Below, piece by piece: positions 54,336 through 62,917 of a DNA stretch of 64,000 nucleotides. The position numbers and the translations under genes were made by a program. The first letter of the stretch is position 1; each line of letters starts with the position of its first letter. This DNA comes from Acinetobacter halotolerans (GTDB lineage Bacteria > Pseudomonadota > Gammaproteobacteria > Pseudomonadales > Moraxellaceae): contig NZ_SGIM01000010.1 of NCBI RefSeq assembly GCF_004208515.1, forward strand, positions 62,001-126,000. Direction: 5' to 3'. The notes under the pieces were generated by a model. It had not been told where the DNA came from. It ran no database searches and worked only from the letters and a program-made list of their open reading frames with translations.

Positions 54336-55618
54336 AACCGCACGACCCACATTCAAAAGATACATTAACAACATGGCTCGATTATTGGAGCCATGTTCAT
54401 GTTACAGGCATTGATTTAGGCCTAGAACGCGTCATCCCTGTCGCTGAAAAGTTAGGTGTGATGCAGCCAGATGCGAAAGTATTTACAGTCGCGGGTACCA
54501 ATGGTAAAGGTTCAACCACAACCACGTTAGCCGCTATTTTAAATGCACAAGGCTATAAAGTTGGTCTCTATCAGTCACCGCATATTTATCGTTTCAACGA
54601 GCGTGTGAAGTTGGCTGGTGTGGAAGTCGATGATCAAACTTTGATTGATGCTTTTGTTTTGGTCGATCAAGCTCGCCGTGAATGTGGTTTATCACTCTCT
54701 TTCTTTGAAGCAACCACTTTGGCTGCTTTCGTTATTTTTAAACAGCAACACTGTCATGTTTGGGTACTCGAAGTGGGTTTGGGCGGGCGGCTTGATGTGG
54801 TCAATGTCATCGATCCAGACATTGCTGTTATCACCAATATTGGCTTAGATCATACTGACTGGCTTGGTGATAGCATCGAAAAAATTGCGTTTGAGAAAGC
54901 AGGCATTATTCGCCCAAATATCCCCGTTATTTTTGCAGGACAACAACAACTACCTCAAGCAGTTCAAGATAAGGTGACTGAGACTCAAGCTCACTTGTCT
55001 GTTTTAAATCGAGATTATTTTTATCAGCTCAATGATGATGGTCAAACATGGTCATTTGCATCATCAGGAACGACATTGCAGCTCCCAGTCGGGCAGTTAG
55101 CGCTTGATAATATTTCTACGGCTGTCGCTGCTGTGCTCCTGAGTGGTATCGAAATATCCCAAACAGCAATAGCACAAGGAATCCAACAAGCAGCTTTGCA
55201 GGGACGTTTTGAAATACGTCAGATTCAAGGTAAAACGGTGGTTTTCGATGCAGGTCACAATCCGCATGGTGTTGAATTTTTATTGAAGCAGTTGCGAAAA
55301 TTCCTAAAATACAATAAACAGTACACAGAAGTTGTTGCAGTATTTTCAATGTTGGCAGATAAAGACATTGCATCGGTCACTGATTTACTAAAAACAACAG
55401 TAAAAAATTGGTTTATTGCTAATTTAGATGTGCCTAGAGCCGCGCCAGTGCAACAGTTACATGATGCATTGCACGGTCAACAGGTACATGAGTTTGGCAG
55501 TATCCAACAAGCTTTTGAAACTGCGCTGAACAAATGTAATAACAATCAGCTGATTTTAGTCTGTGGTTCGTTTCATACCTTAGAAGCGGTCTGGGAGTAT
55601 TTAGAACAATGTCAATGA
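54332..55618 (+). CDS. folC: Bifunctional dihydrofolate/tetrahydrofolate synthase (folylpolyglutamate synthase)
   Basis: FolC adds glutamate to dihydropteroate and to folates using ATP. The 428-residue protein has the P-loop AGTNGKGSTTTTL (54-66), SPHIYRFNERVKL, GLGGRLDVVNV and the C-terminal Mur-ligase domain with FDAGHNPHG. The start is TTG (54332), overlapping the accD stop as TTGA; the next in-frame Met is too far inside the conserved N-terminus. The 3' end overlaps the SPOR-protein gene by 10 bp. Confidence 0.94.
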   Translation: MKPHDPHSKDTLTTWLDYWSHVHVTGIDLGLERVIPVAEKLGVMQPDAKVFTVAGTNGKGSTTTTLAAILNAQGYKVGLYQSPHIYRFNERVKLAGVEVDDQTLIDAFVLVDQARRECGLSLSFFEATTLAAFVIFKQQHCHVWVLEVGLGGRLDVVNVIDPDIAVITNIGLDHTDWLGDSIEKIAFEKAGIIRPNIPVIFAGQQQLPQAVQDKVTETQAHLSVLNRDYFYQLNDDGQTWSFASSGTTLQLPVGQLALDNISTAVAAVLLSGIEISQTAIAQGIQQAALQGRFEIRQIQGKTVVFDAGHNPHGVEFLLKQLRKFLKYNKQYTEVVAVFSMLADKDIASVTDLLKTTVKNWFIANLDVPRAAPVQQLHDALHGQQVHEFGSIQQAFETALNKCNNNQLILVCGSFHTLEAVWEYLEQCQ

Positions 55619-56649
55619 ATAACAAACAACGCTGGATGGGCGGCGTTGTTTTACTTGGAGGTGGTGTTTTATTGGCAGCATTACTTCTTAAAGGTAATGA
55701 AGAAATAGAACAAGACAAGACACAAGCTCAGATTGAACACCCCAGTGCTCAAACTGAGTCTAAACCAAAACTTGCACAGCCTGCTCAAGATAGTGAAATG
55801 GTGTCATTGCAACCAATGGCTGTTGATATCGAAACAGAAAAACGGTTGCTGGAAGAACAGCGTCATGCACGTGAGAAAGCTGTTGCTGAACAAGAAGCGC
55901 TTGCCGCTGATTTTTTAAAGATGCAACAAGAAGCAGAAGCTGCTGCTGCACGTAAAGCCGCAGAGGAATATGCTGCAATTAATGCCCGTCGAAATGCTGC
56001 ACAAGAAAGCTCGGATAATATTCCACCAGAGTTGATTGAGGATGACAAAGTCAAAGCACAACGACTTGCAGAAGAAAAGCGTAAGTTGGAAGAAAAACGT
56101 AAAGCTGAAGCAGAGAAAAAAGCCGCTGAAGATAAACGTAAAATTGAAGCAGACAATAAGTTAACTGAAGAAAAACGTAAAGCCGAAGCAGAGAAAAAAG
56201 CTGCTGAAGAAAAACGTAAAGCTGAAGCAGAGAAGAAAGCTGCTGAAGAAAAACGTAAAGCTGAAGCAGAGAAGAAAGCCGCCGAAGATAAACTTAAAGC
56301 CGAAGCAGAGAAAAAAGCTGCTGAAGAAAAACGTAAAGCTGAAGAAGCCGCGAAGAAGAAAGCGGATGCTGAAAAGGCACGTGAGCTTTTGGAAAATGGC
56401 GATAAGAACTGGATGGTACAGGTGGCATTGGCTGCAAACCAAGCCAACGCTGATGCAGTGGTATCTAAATTACGTGCGAAGGGCTACAAAGTCACAACCA
56501 GCCCAACCTCTAAAGGGATTCGTATCATGGTTGGTCCTTCAAAGGATCGAGAAACTGCCGATGCCGCGCGTAAGAAAATTGCGGCAGATGAAAGTTTAAA
56601 TATGAAATCAGCTTGGGTGATTGATTGGGTGCCACTTGATCAACGTTAA
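55609..56649 (+). CDS. SPOR-domain protein with long charged repeat (DedD-like)
   Basis: A 346-residue bitopic membrane protein: a short cytoplasmic N-terminus, one transmembrane helix (about 11-27), a long Ala/Glu/Lys helix of about 180 residues, and a C-terminal SPOR domain (about 265-342: MVQVALAANQANADAVVSKL; KGIRIMVGPSKDRETADAAR) that binds denuded peptidoglycan at the septum. The helix contains about five 13-residue units of EEKRKAEAEKKAA, resembling TolA. Its position after folC matches DedD of Pseudomonas. It probably acts in cell constriction. Confidence 0.88.
   Translation: MSMNNKQRWMGGVVLLGGGVLLAALLLKGNEEIEQDKTQAQIEHPSAQTESKPKLAQPAQDSEMVSLQPMAVDIETEKRLLEEQRHAREKAVAEQEALAADFLKMQQEAEAAAARKAAEEYAAINARRNAAQESSDNIPPELIEDDKVKAQRLAEEKRKLEEKRKAEAEKKAAEDKRKIEADNKLTEEKRKAEAEKKAAEEKRKAEAEKKAAEEKRKAEAEKKAAEDKLKAEAEKKAAEEKRKAEEAAKKKADAEKARELLENGDKNWMVQVALAANQANADAVVSKLRAKGYKVTTSPTSKGIRIMVGPSKDRETADAARKKIAADESLNMKSAWVIDWVPLDQR
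56089..56350 (+). repeat. 39-bp coding tandem repeats in the SPOR-protein gene
   Basis: A 39-bp unit encoding EEKRKAEAEKKAA or a close variant repeats about six times, with the purest copies at about 56167-56285. Third-position changes show the copies have diverged but remain alike enough for slippage or recombination to change their number. Confidence 0.75.
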
Positions 56650-56681
56650 GTGAAACACCCTTAGTCTCTTTCAAATGGATT

Positions 56682-57251
56682 CTACAGTTGCTGTTGAATC
56701 CATTTTACATTTTCAGGGCTAAGCAACTGATCAATATTCTTCCAAATGACATGATAGCCGTAGCCACCTTGCTTCATTTCTTGTTTTGCATCATCAATTG
56801 ACCAGTTTTCGAAGATAATACGATACATTGCGATCGTAGCGCCTGTACGATCAGAGCCATGATAGCAATGTACCAAGACTTTTTGATTGTGTTGTTTTGC
56901 TGTTTGAATGGCACGCATGGCCTGTAAAAGGTCATTACGATTGATCGCCCATGTATAAATTGGAATGTGCACAAGATTAAAGGCTTGATCATTGAGAACA
57001 GTGGCATCTTTATTTTTTGCTCTGAGGTTGATCACCGTTCCAATCTGATGCTGTTTCAAACTGGCGATTAAATCAGTATCTGGTTGATCGCTACGAAATA
57101 TATCTGGGCTAATTTGATAAAAATTATGAGTATTGGAAATGAGTGTCCCCCAGTTTTGAGGGCGTTGGTCATCATTTAAACTTGGGTGTTTCATACAACC
57201 ACCCAAGTTTAAGCTAGAAATTAGAATAACGGTAATAAGTGCTTTTTTCAT
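56682..57251 (-). CDS. Dual-specificity/tyrosine phosphatase-like lipoprotein
   Basis: A 189-residue predicted lipoprotein (lipobox NLGGC, Cys19) with a cysteine-phosphatase fold. The P-loop is LVHCYHGSDRTGATIAMYR, with the CX5R nucleophile Cys129 and Arg135; an earlier FYQISPDIFRSDQPDTDLIA and VINLRAK match the family. Similar exported enzymes dephosphorylate proteins, lipids or polyphosphates; the substrate is unknown. The ATG at 57251 (MKKALITV) gives a proper signal; the longer frame to 57290 does not. Confidence 0.82.
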   Translation of the reverse strand: MKKALITVILISSLNLGGCMKHPSLNDDQRPQNWGTLISNTHNFYQISPDIFRSDQPDTDLIASLKQHQIGTVINLRAKNKDATVLNDQAFNLVHIPIYTWAINRNDLLQAMRAIQTAKQHNQKVLVHCYHGSDRTGATIAMYRIIFENWSIDDAKQEMKQGGYGYHVIWKNIDQLLSPENVKWIQQQL

Positions 57252-57497
57252 CTTGCTGATAAGGATTAACTTCGGCTGGATAATGCGCACAAATTAGCTG
57301 AATACTTAGTGTATGTTGAGCTAGATATTGTAACTTTTTACGTAATCTCAGAGCATGAGTCTTATAAGACTCCGCACTTCGTTTGTTTTGCACTTCGATT
57401 AAAGCATGTATTACTTATCTTTTAACTCACACATAGCTGTTCAACTTCTTGCGAAGCTTTAGCCGCTTCTCAGGAACGAGCGTTGCTCGTTTTATCC
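57252..57497. other. Noncoding spacer with several inverted repeats
   Basis: No gene is seen in these 246 bp. They contain a perfect 14-bp palindrome AGTCTTATAAGACT (57358-57371), two copies of GCACTTCG about 17 bp apart, GAAGC/GCTTC arms near 57453-57470, and a strong AACGAGC-GTT-GCTCGTT hairpin (57475-57491) just past the peroxiredoxin stop, which may act as its terminator. Confidence 0.5.
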
Positions 57498-58133
57498 TCA
57501 CTCAGGCTGGGGTGTTAATCTTAAATATGGCTTTACCGCTTTATAGCCTTGAGGAAAACGTTGTTTTATTTCCTCTTCATCTTTAAGCGATGGAATAATG
57601 ACCACATCCTCACCTTGTTGCCAATTTGCTGGTGTTGCAACTTTATGTTTGTCCGTCAACTGTAATGAGTCGACCACACGTAATACCTCATTGAAGTTCC
57701 GACCTGTAGAGGCAGGATAGGTAATAATCAAACGCACTTTTTTATTTGGGTCAATAATGATCAATGAGCGTACCGTCAGTGTTTCACTGGCATTGGGGTG
57801 AATAAACCCATACAGCTCAGAAACTTTACGATCTTTATCTGCAATAATCGGGAAGTTCACTGTTGTATTTTGGGTTTCATTAATGTCTTGAATCCAGCTT
57901 TGATGAGATTCAACATCATCCACAGAAAGTGCAATCGCTTTGACTCCACGTTTTGCAAATTCATCTTTAAGTTTGGCAGTATAGCCAAGTTCAGTGGTGC
58001 AAACGGGCGTAAAATCCGCTGGGTGTGAAAATAAAATACCCCAACTGTCAGCTAAAAACGCATAAAAATCAATTGTTCCATCGCTTGATTGTTGCTGGAA
58101 ATTTGGGGCAATATCGCCTAAACGTAGTGTCAT
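57498..58133 (-). CDS. 1-Cys peroxiredoxin (Prx6 type)
   Basis: A 211-residue thioredoxin-fold peroxidase that reduces hydrogen peroxide and organic peroxides. The peroxidatic Cys45 sits in HPADFTPVCTTELG, followed by ASTGRNFNEVLRVVDSLQL and the long C-terminal arm with TPANWQQGEDVVIIPS typical of the Prx6 subgroup. It is the only cysteine in the protein, so reduction must use an external thiol. GGAGAA precedes the ATG. Confidence 0.94.
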   Translation of the reverse strand: MTLRLGDIAPNFQQQSSDGTIDFYAFLADSWGILFSHPADFTPVCTTELGYTAKLKDEFAKRGVKAIALSVDDVESHQSWIQDINETQNTTVNFPIIADKDRKVSELYGFIHPNASETLTVRSLIIIDPNKKVRLIITYPASTGRNFNEVLRVVDSLQLTDKHKVATPANWQQGEDVVIIPSLKDEEEIKQRFPQGYKAVKPYLRLTPQPE

Positions 58134-58473
58134 ATCAATTCTCCATCCATACTTTAAGTGCTCAGTGTTTATTTAATATGCAGTATCGGTTTTATAAATA
58201 AAATTATTGTTTTTTCATATGTTTATGATGTTTTTAGATATTGGTGAGTGATGTTGTTAAAAAATTGATCAGGAATTCACATTTAAATCGGTGTAACTTA
58301 AATGCAAATTTGCTACATTAACGCTCTTTAGTTGTGTGATGTCAGAATCGTTGGGCAGATTTTTTTACCTGTTTGAATGTAAAGCCCTTGTAGTTCTTAT
58401 TTCTGACTCCATAATAACAGCTAAGAAAAAATCACCTATTTAAATTTAAACAAACAGGATTAGAGAGTTCTTC
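58134..58473. other. Peroxiredoxin/secA intergenic region
   Basis: A 340-bp A+T-rich divergent spacer that must hold promoters for the peroxiredoxin gene (minus) and secA (plus). I see no open frame with a ribosome binding site, no tRNA and no strong repeat. SecM-like upstream control of secA is not evident. Confidence 0.5.
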
Positions 58474-61203
58474 ATGTTGGCAAGTCTGATCGGAGGTATC
58501 TTCGGTACTAAAAATGAGCGTGAGCTCAAACGTATGCGTAAAATCGTCGAACGAATTAACGCGCTTGAACCGACGGTATCTGTTCTTAACGATGCAGACC
58601 TATCTGCAAAAACTCAAGAATTCAAACAACGTTATAAAAACGGTGAAAGTTTAGACCAATTGTTGCCTGAAGCATTTGCGGTTTGTCGTGAAGCTGCAAA
58701 GCGTGTCATGGGCATGCGTCATTATGATGTACAGCTCATCGGTGGTATTACCTTACATGAAGGTAAAATCGCTGAGATGCGTACAGGTGAGGGTAAAACC
58801 CTAATGGGTACCTTAGCATGTTATCTCAATACATTGAGTGGCGATGGCGTGCATGTGATCACTGTGAATGATTACTTGGCACAACGTGATGCTGAACTCA
58901 ACCGTCCATTATTTGAGTTTTTAGGGTTAAGCATTGGCGTGATTTACTCCATGCAAATGCCTGATGAAAAAGCGCAAGCTTATATTGCCGATATTACTTA
59001 CGGAACCAACAACGAATTTGGTTTTGATTATTTGCGTGACAACATGGTGTTTTCTTTACAAGAGAAAAAACAACGTGGTTTAAGTTATGCGATTATCGAT
59101 GAAGTCGACTCAATTTTGATTGATGAAGCACGTACACCGCTGATTATTTCTGGGCAAAGTGAAGATTCATCGCATCTTTATCAGTTAATAAACAGTATTC
59201 CACCAACGTTACGTCCACAGAAAGAAGAGAAAGTGGCTGATGGTGGGCACTTTTGGGTAGATGAAAAACAACGCTCAGTTGAAATGACCGAAATTGGTTA
59301 TGAAACAGTTGAAGATGAACTGATCCGCATGGGCTTGTTGGCTGAAGGTGAGAGCTTATATTCAGCAACCAATTTGAATTTGGTACATCATGTTTCTGCT
59401 GCGATTCGTGCACATTACCTCTATCAAAAGAACGTGCATTATATCATTGGGGTTAATCCACAAACGCAGAAAGAAGAAGTCATTATTGTGGATGAAAGTA
59501 CAGGTCGTACCATGCCTGGTCGCCGTTGGTCAGAAGGTCTGCATCAAGCGGTTGAAGCCAAAGAAGGTATGGAAATTCAACCTGAGAATCAAACCTTAGC
59601 GACGACAACATTCCAGAACTATTTCCGTCTGTATAAAAAACTATCCGGTATGACGGGTACTGCTGATACAGAAGCAGCGGAAATGAAAGAAATTTATGGT
59701 TTGGATGTGATCATTATTCCAACGCATCGTCCAATGGTGCGTAAAGATCATAATGACTTAATTTATTTAAATCGTAATGGTAAATATAGTGCGATTATTG
59801 AAGAAATTGCCAATATTCGCCAGCAGGGTGTTGCCCCAATTCTGATCGGTACAGCAACCATCGAAGCCAGTGAAATTTTATCTTCTAAGTTATTACAAGC
59901 GGGTATTCATCATGAAGTTTTGAATGCAAAACAACATGAGCGTGAAGCCGATATCATTGCACAAGCAGGTAGTCCAAATGCAGTCACGATTGCCACCAAC
60001 ATGGCAGGTCGTGGTACTGATATCTTGCTGGGTGGTAACTGGAAAGCCAAACTGGCAAAAATCGAAAATCCAACCCCAGAAGATGAAGCGCGTTTACAAG
60101 CACAATGGGAAAAAGACCATGAGGACGTTTTAAGTTCTGGTGGTTTGCATATCATTGGTTCTGAGCGTCATGAATCTCGTCGTATCGATAACCAGTTGCG
60201 TGGTCGTGCTGGTCGTCAAGGTGACCCTGGTGTTTCTCGCTTCTATTTATCGCTTGAAGATGACTTGATGCGTATCTTCGCGGGTGATCGTGTGGTTGCT
60301 ATGATGCGTGCGATGGGCTTACAAGAAAATGAAGCCATTGAACACAAAATGGTCAGCCGTTCTATCGAAAATGCACAACGTAAAGTTGAAGCACGTAACT
60401 TTGATATTCGTAAGAACTTATTGAAGTATGACGATGTCAATAATGAGCAACGTAAGATTATTTATGCTCAGCGTGATGAAGTCCTCACTGAAAGCTCCCT
60501 ACAAGATTATATTGAAGAGATGCATCGTGATGTGATTAAAGGCGTGATTGCAAACTTTATTCCACCAGAATCTGTACATGATCAATGGGATATTGAAGGC
60601 TTAGAAACTGCTTTACGTACGGATCTAGGTGTTGAATTGCCAGTGCAAGAGTGGTTAGACCAAGATCGTCGTTTAGATGAAGAAGGTTTGATTGCACGTA
60701 TTTCTGATGAAGTGGTGAAACGTTATATTCAACGTCGTGAGCAAATGGGTGCAGAGTCTGCGGTCATGCTTGAGCGTCACTTTATGTTGAACTCACTTGA
60801 TCGTCATTGGAAAGAGCACTTAGCTGCGATGGATTACTTGCGTCAAGGTATTCATTTACGTGGTTATGCACAGAAAAACCCTGAGCAAGAATATAAAAAA
60901 GAAGCATTCAATTTATTCGTGAATATGTTGGGTGTGATCAAATCTGATGTGGTTACCGATCTATCTCGTGTACATGTTCCGACAGCTGAAGAGCTTGCAG
61001 AATTAGAAGCACAGCAACAACGCCAAGCGGAATCGATGCGCCTTTCGTTTGAACATGATGATGTTGATGGTTTGACGGGTGAGGTGACGATGTCTGAAGA
61101 GCCTGTTCTAACACATGCAGATTTCCCAGTTCCAGAAAGTCGTAATGCGCCTTGTCCTTGTGGTTCTGGTTTAAAATATAAGCAGTGTCACGGCAAAATC
61201 TAA
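58474..61203 (+). CDS. secA: Preprotein translocase ATPase SecA
   Basis: SecA drives protein export through SecYEG with ATP. It is 909 residues (E. coli 901) with Walker A GEGKT at 105-109, [31 protein letters not shown], the C-terminal helicase half ([29 protein letters not shown]) and the zinc-binding SEC-C tail ([16 protein letters not shown]). GAGAG precedes the ATG. It is a single-gene unit closed by a strong terminator. Confidence 0.98.
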   Translation: MLASLIGGIFGTKNERELKRMRKIVERINALEPTVSVLNDADLSAKTQEFKQRYKNGESLDQLLPEAFAVCREAAKRVMGMRHYDVQLIGGITLHEGKIAEMRTGEGKTLMGTLACYLNTLSGDGVHVITVNDYLAQRDAELNRPLFEFLGLSIGVIYSMQMPDEKAQAYIADITYGTNNEFGFDYLRDNMVFSLQEKKQRGLSYAIIDEVDSILIDEARTPLIISGQSEDSSHLYQLINSIPPTLRPQKEEKVADGGHFWVDEKQRSVEMTEIGYETVEDELIRMGLLAEGESLYSATNLNLVHHVSAAIRAHYLYQKNVHYIIGVNPQTQKEEVIIVDESTGRTMPGRRWSEGLHQAVEAKEGMEIQPENQTLATTTFQNYFRLYKKLSGMTGTADTEAAEMKEIYGLDVIIIPTHRPMVRKDHNDLIYLNRNGKYSAIIEEIANIRQQGVAPILIGTATIEASEILSSKLLQAGIHHEVLNAKQHEREADIIAQAGSPNAVTIATNMAGRGTDILLGGNWKAKLAKIENPTPEDEARLQAQWEKDHEDVLSSGGLHIIGSERHESRRIDNQLRGRAGRQGDPGVSRFYLSLEDDLMRIFAGDRVVAMMRAMGLQENEAIEHKMVSRSIENAQRKVEARNFDIRKNLLKYDDVNNEQRKIIYAQRDEVLTESSLQDYIEEMHRDVIKGVIANFIPPESVHDQWDIEGLETALRTDLGVELPVQEWLDQDRRLDEEGLIARISDEVVKRYIQRREQMGAESAVMLERHFMLNSLDRHWKEHLAAMDYLRQGIHLRGYAQKNPEQEYKKEAFNLFVNMLGVIKSDVVTDLSRVHVPTAEELAELEAQQQRQAESMRLSFEHDDVDGLTGEVTMSEEPVLTHADFPVPESRNAPCPCGSGLKYKQCHGKI

Positions 61204-61225
61204 GTTTAGGTTTTGTTTAGCTATT

Positions 61226-61257
61226 AAAAAAAGCAGAGCATAGACTCTGCTTTTTTT
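61226..61257 (+). terminator. Terminator of secA
   Basis: AAGCAGAG and CTCTGCTT (8-bp stem, 6-nt loop) embedded in A and T runs. Confidence 0.9.
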
Positions 61258-61347
61258 ACGATAAACTACTTGAGTCGAATCAAGCTTTGTAGTTTTATTA
61301 TCAGACTTACAGTTCTTCGTTGAATTGATATTAAAAGCGGGAAGACA

Positions 61348-61773
61348 ATGAAAAAAGCATTACAACTTTTAATTTTGGCAAGTGCTTCGGCATCGGGTTT
61401 CGCACTTGCAGCAGATGCTCCACAAACTACAACTGTAGATAAAGTGGCTGCAGCAAAAGGAGAGACTTCTGCTCAAGCACAGGTTAAGCGTGATGTCACC
61501 ACGGTCATCAGTCCACGAACAGGTATTCGCTATACTTTAGGTGATACAGGTAATCGTCCGATTGTGTTGCAAACAGCTGCGATTGCGCCAGCAAATTCTG
61601 CCAATATCAATCGCATTGTGGCATCAAATCCTGCGCTCTCTGAAAAGAGCCAAGAAAAAGCCAAAATTGCTTTAATTGGTGAAGCTGCAGTACAAGCAGC
61701 AAATGCAGCAACCCAAACTGCGAGTGCGCAAGCACCACAGACAGCAAGTGCTCAAACTGTAAAAACAAATTGA
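61348..61773 (+). CDS. Small secreted hypothetical protein
   Basis: A 141-residue exported protein with a clear signal peptide (MKKALQLLILASASASGFALA). The mature part is rich in Ala, Thr, Gln and Ser and includes VISPRTGIRYTLGDTGNRPI and a low-complexity C-terminus with two copies of ASAQ-x-PQT/TV. No family or catalytic motif is recognised. Periplasmic or surface location is likely. AAGCGGGAAG precedes the ATG. It has its own terminator. Confidence 0.75.
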   Translation: MKKALQLLILASASASGFALAADAPQTTTVDKVAAAKGETSAQAQVKRDVTTVISPRTGIRYTLGDTGNRPIVLQTAAIAPANSANINRIVASNPALSEKSQEKAKIALIGEAAVQAANAATQTASAQAPQTASAQTVKTN

Positions 61774-61788
61774 TTTTATTGTTCCAAT

Positions 61789-61818
61789 AAAAAAGAGATG
61801 CTGATGCATCTCTTTTTT
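61789..61818. terminator. Bidirectional terminator between the secreted protein and lpxO
   Basis: AAAAAAGAGATGC and GCATCTCTTTTTT (13-bp perfect stem including A/T ends, 4-nt loop), between convergent genes. Confidence 0.9.
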
Positions 61819-61832
61819 ATTGCGTGCTTATC

Positions 61833-62750
61833 TCATAAAAAACTTGGCAGTAAGATCAAACCAATAATGATCGCAAACATTAACCATTTCAAAGCATAGT
61901 ATAGCGGGCGATTACGCTGTTTTAAGCCACGACCATAGTGGTGTACAGCATAACCATATTTGAAAATACGGTTAATAAAACCGGTTTTATCTTGATCATC
62001 GTTGGGTGAGCTAGCTGCTGACATAACATTACGACCAAACCAGTGATTAAATTTTTGTGCCCAGCGCCATTTCATCGGACGTTCAATATCACAGAACAAG
62101 ATGATCCGAGTTTGATCGGTTTTATTATGTGCCCAATGTACATAGGTTTCATCAAATACAGTGGCTTCGCCATCTCTCCAACTATAGCGCTCCTGATCGA
62201 CTTCGATAAAGCAATCATCGCTATTGGGCGTCACTAAACCCAAGTGATAACGAACTGAACCTGCGTACGGATCACGATGTTTCCCCAAATAGCTTCCAGA
62301 TGGAAGTTCGGTAAACATTGCGGCTTTAACTGATGGGATGCCTTCCAGTAATGCCACTGTTTTTGGGCAGAGTTGCTGAGCGGATGGATGGCTATCTCGA
62401 TACCATTTTAAATAGAAACGCTTCCAGCCACGTTTAAAGAAGGTGTTAAAACCTGCATCATTATTTTTTTCAGATGCTTTGATTTGATTTTGAAGTTGAA
62501 TCGCTTCTTCCCGAATGACTTGCCAATTATCTTGTAATGGTTTGAGTTCAGGAAATTGCGCTACATCAAAAAATGGTTGATTTGGTAACTTAGAGAAACC
62601 AGTCATAAACATATTGATGGGCGCTAAAAATGTCGAATGGTCGAATAATTGTCGAGATGCTTTTAATCTCTCTTTGCCACGATAATAAGTATATAAAAAA
62701 CTGACTAAAAATACGGCAACGATAATCACTGCGTACATAAGTGCAATCAT
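61833..62750 (-). CDS. lpxO: Aspartyl/asparaginyl beta-hydroxylase family, LpxO-like lipid A hydroxylase
   Basis: A 305-residue Fe(II)/2-oxoglutarate dioxygenase anchored by hydrophobic segments at both ends (about 4-21 and 288-303). The catalytic core carries GSYLGKHRDPYAGSVRYHLG (His and Asp ligands), the second half VFDETYVHWAHNKTDQTRII (second His and the 2-oxoglutarate Arg), and DIERPMKWRWAQ. LpxO hydroxylates the 2-position of a secondary acyl chain of lipid A, which fits the membrane anchors and 2-hydroxylaurate-containing Acinetobacter lipid A. Other beta-hydroxylase relatives cannot be fully excluded. Confidence 0.82.
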   Translation of the reverse strand: MIALMYAVIIVAVFLVSFLYTYYRGKERLKASRQLFDHSTFLAPINMFMTGFSKLPNQPFFDVAQFPELKPLQDNWQVIREEAIQLQNQIKASEKNNDAGFNTFFKRGWKRFYLKWYRDSHPSAQQLCPKTVALLEGIPSVKAAMFTELPSGSYLGKHRDPYAGSVRYHLGLVTPNSDDCFIEVDQERYSWRDGEATVFDETYVHWAHNKTDQTRIILFCDIERPMKWRWAQKFNHWFGRNVMSAASSPNDDQDKTGFINRIFKYGYAVHHYGRGLKQRNRPLYYALKWLMFAIIIGLILLPSFL

Positions 62751-62881
62751 CTAGAAAATGGGAGGCGGCCATTTTAGCATAAAAAATATTATGTAGAATG
62801 TTGCGATAAAATCAATTTTATCTATTGGTGCATCAGGTGATGAATGGGTGTTAATTCACTGGGTTTTGAGGTGTATTTTCA

Positions 62882-62904
62882 CAACCTCCCTTGGGTAAGG
62901 GAGG
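62882..62904. repeat. CCTCCCTT hairpin repeat, copy 2
   Basis: CCTCCCTT and AAGGGAGG (8-bp perfect stem, 4-nt loop), preceded by ACAA. It matches the element at 48941-48966 and lies just downstream of the MFS gene. Confidence 0.6.
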
Positions 62905-62917
62905 TGTACTTCGGTGA

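Noticed and set aside
56089..56350. CRISPR-like direct repeats
   Set aside because: The repeats are head-to-tail with no spacers and lie in frame inside a protein gene.
55863..56447. Long minus-strand frames opposite the SPOR-protein repeats
   Set aside because: They are produced by the repeated Lys/Glu/Ala codons read antisense, giving low-complexity Ser/Phe-rich products.
56650..57290. cvpA-purF continuation of the accD-folC-dedD cluster
   Set aside because: In some gamma-proteobacteria cvpA and purF follow; here a convergent phosphatase lipoprotein gene follows directly.
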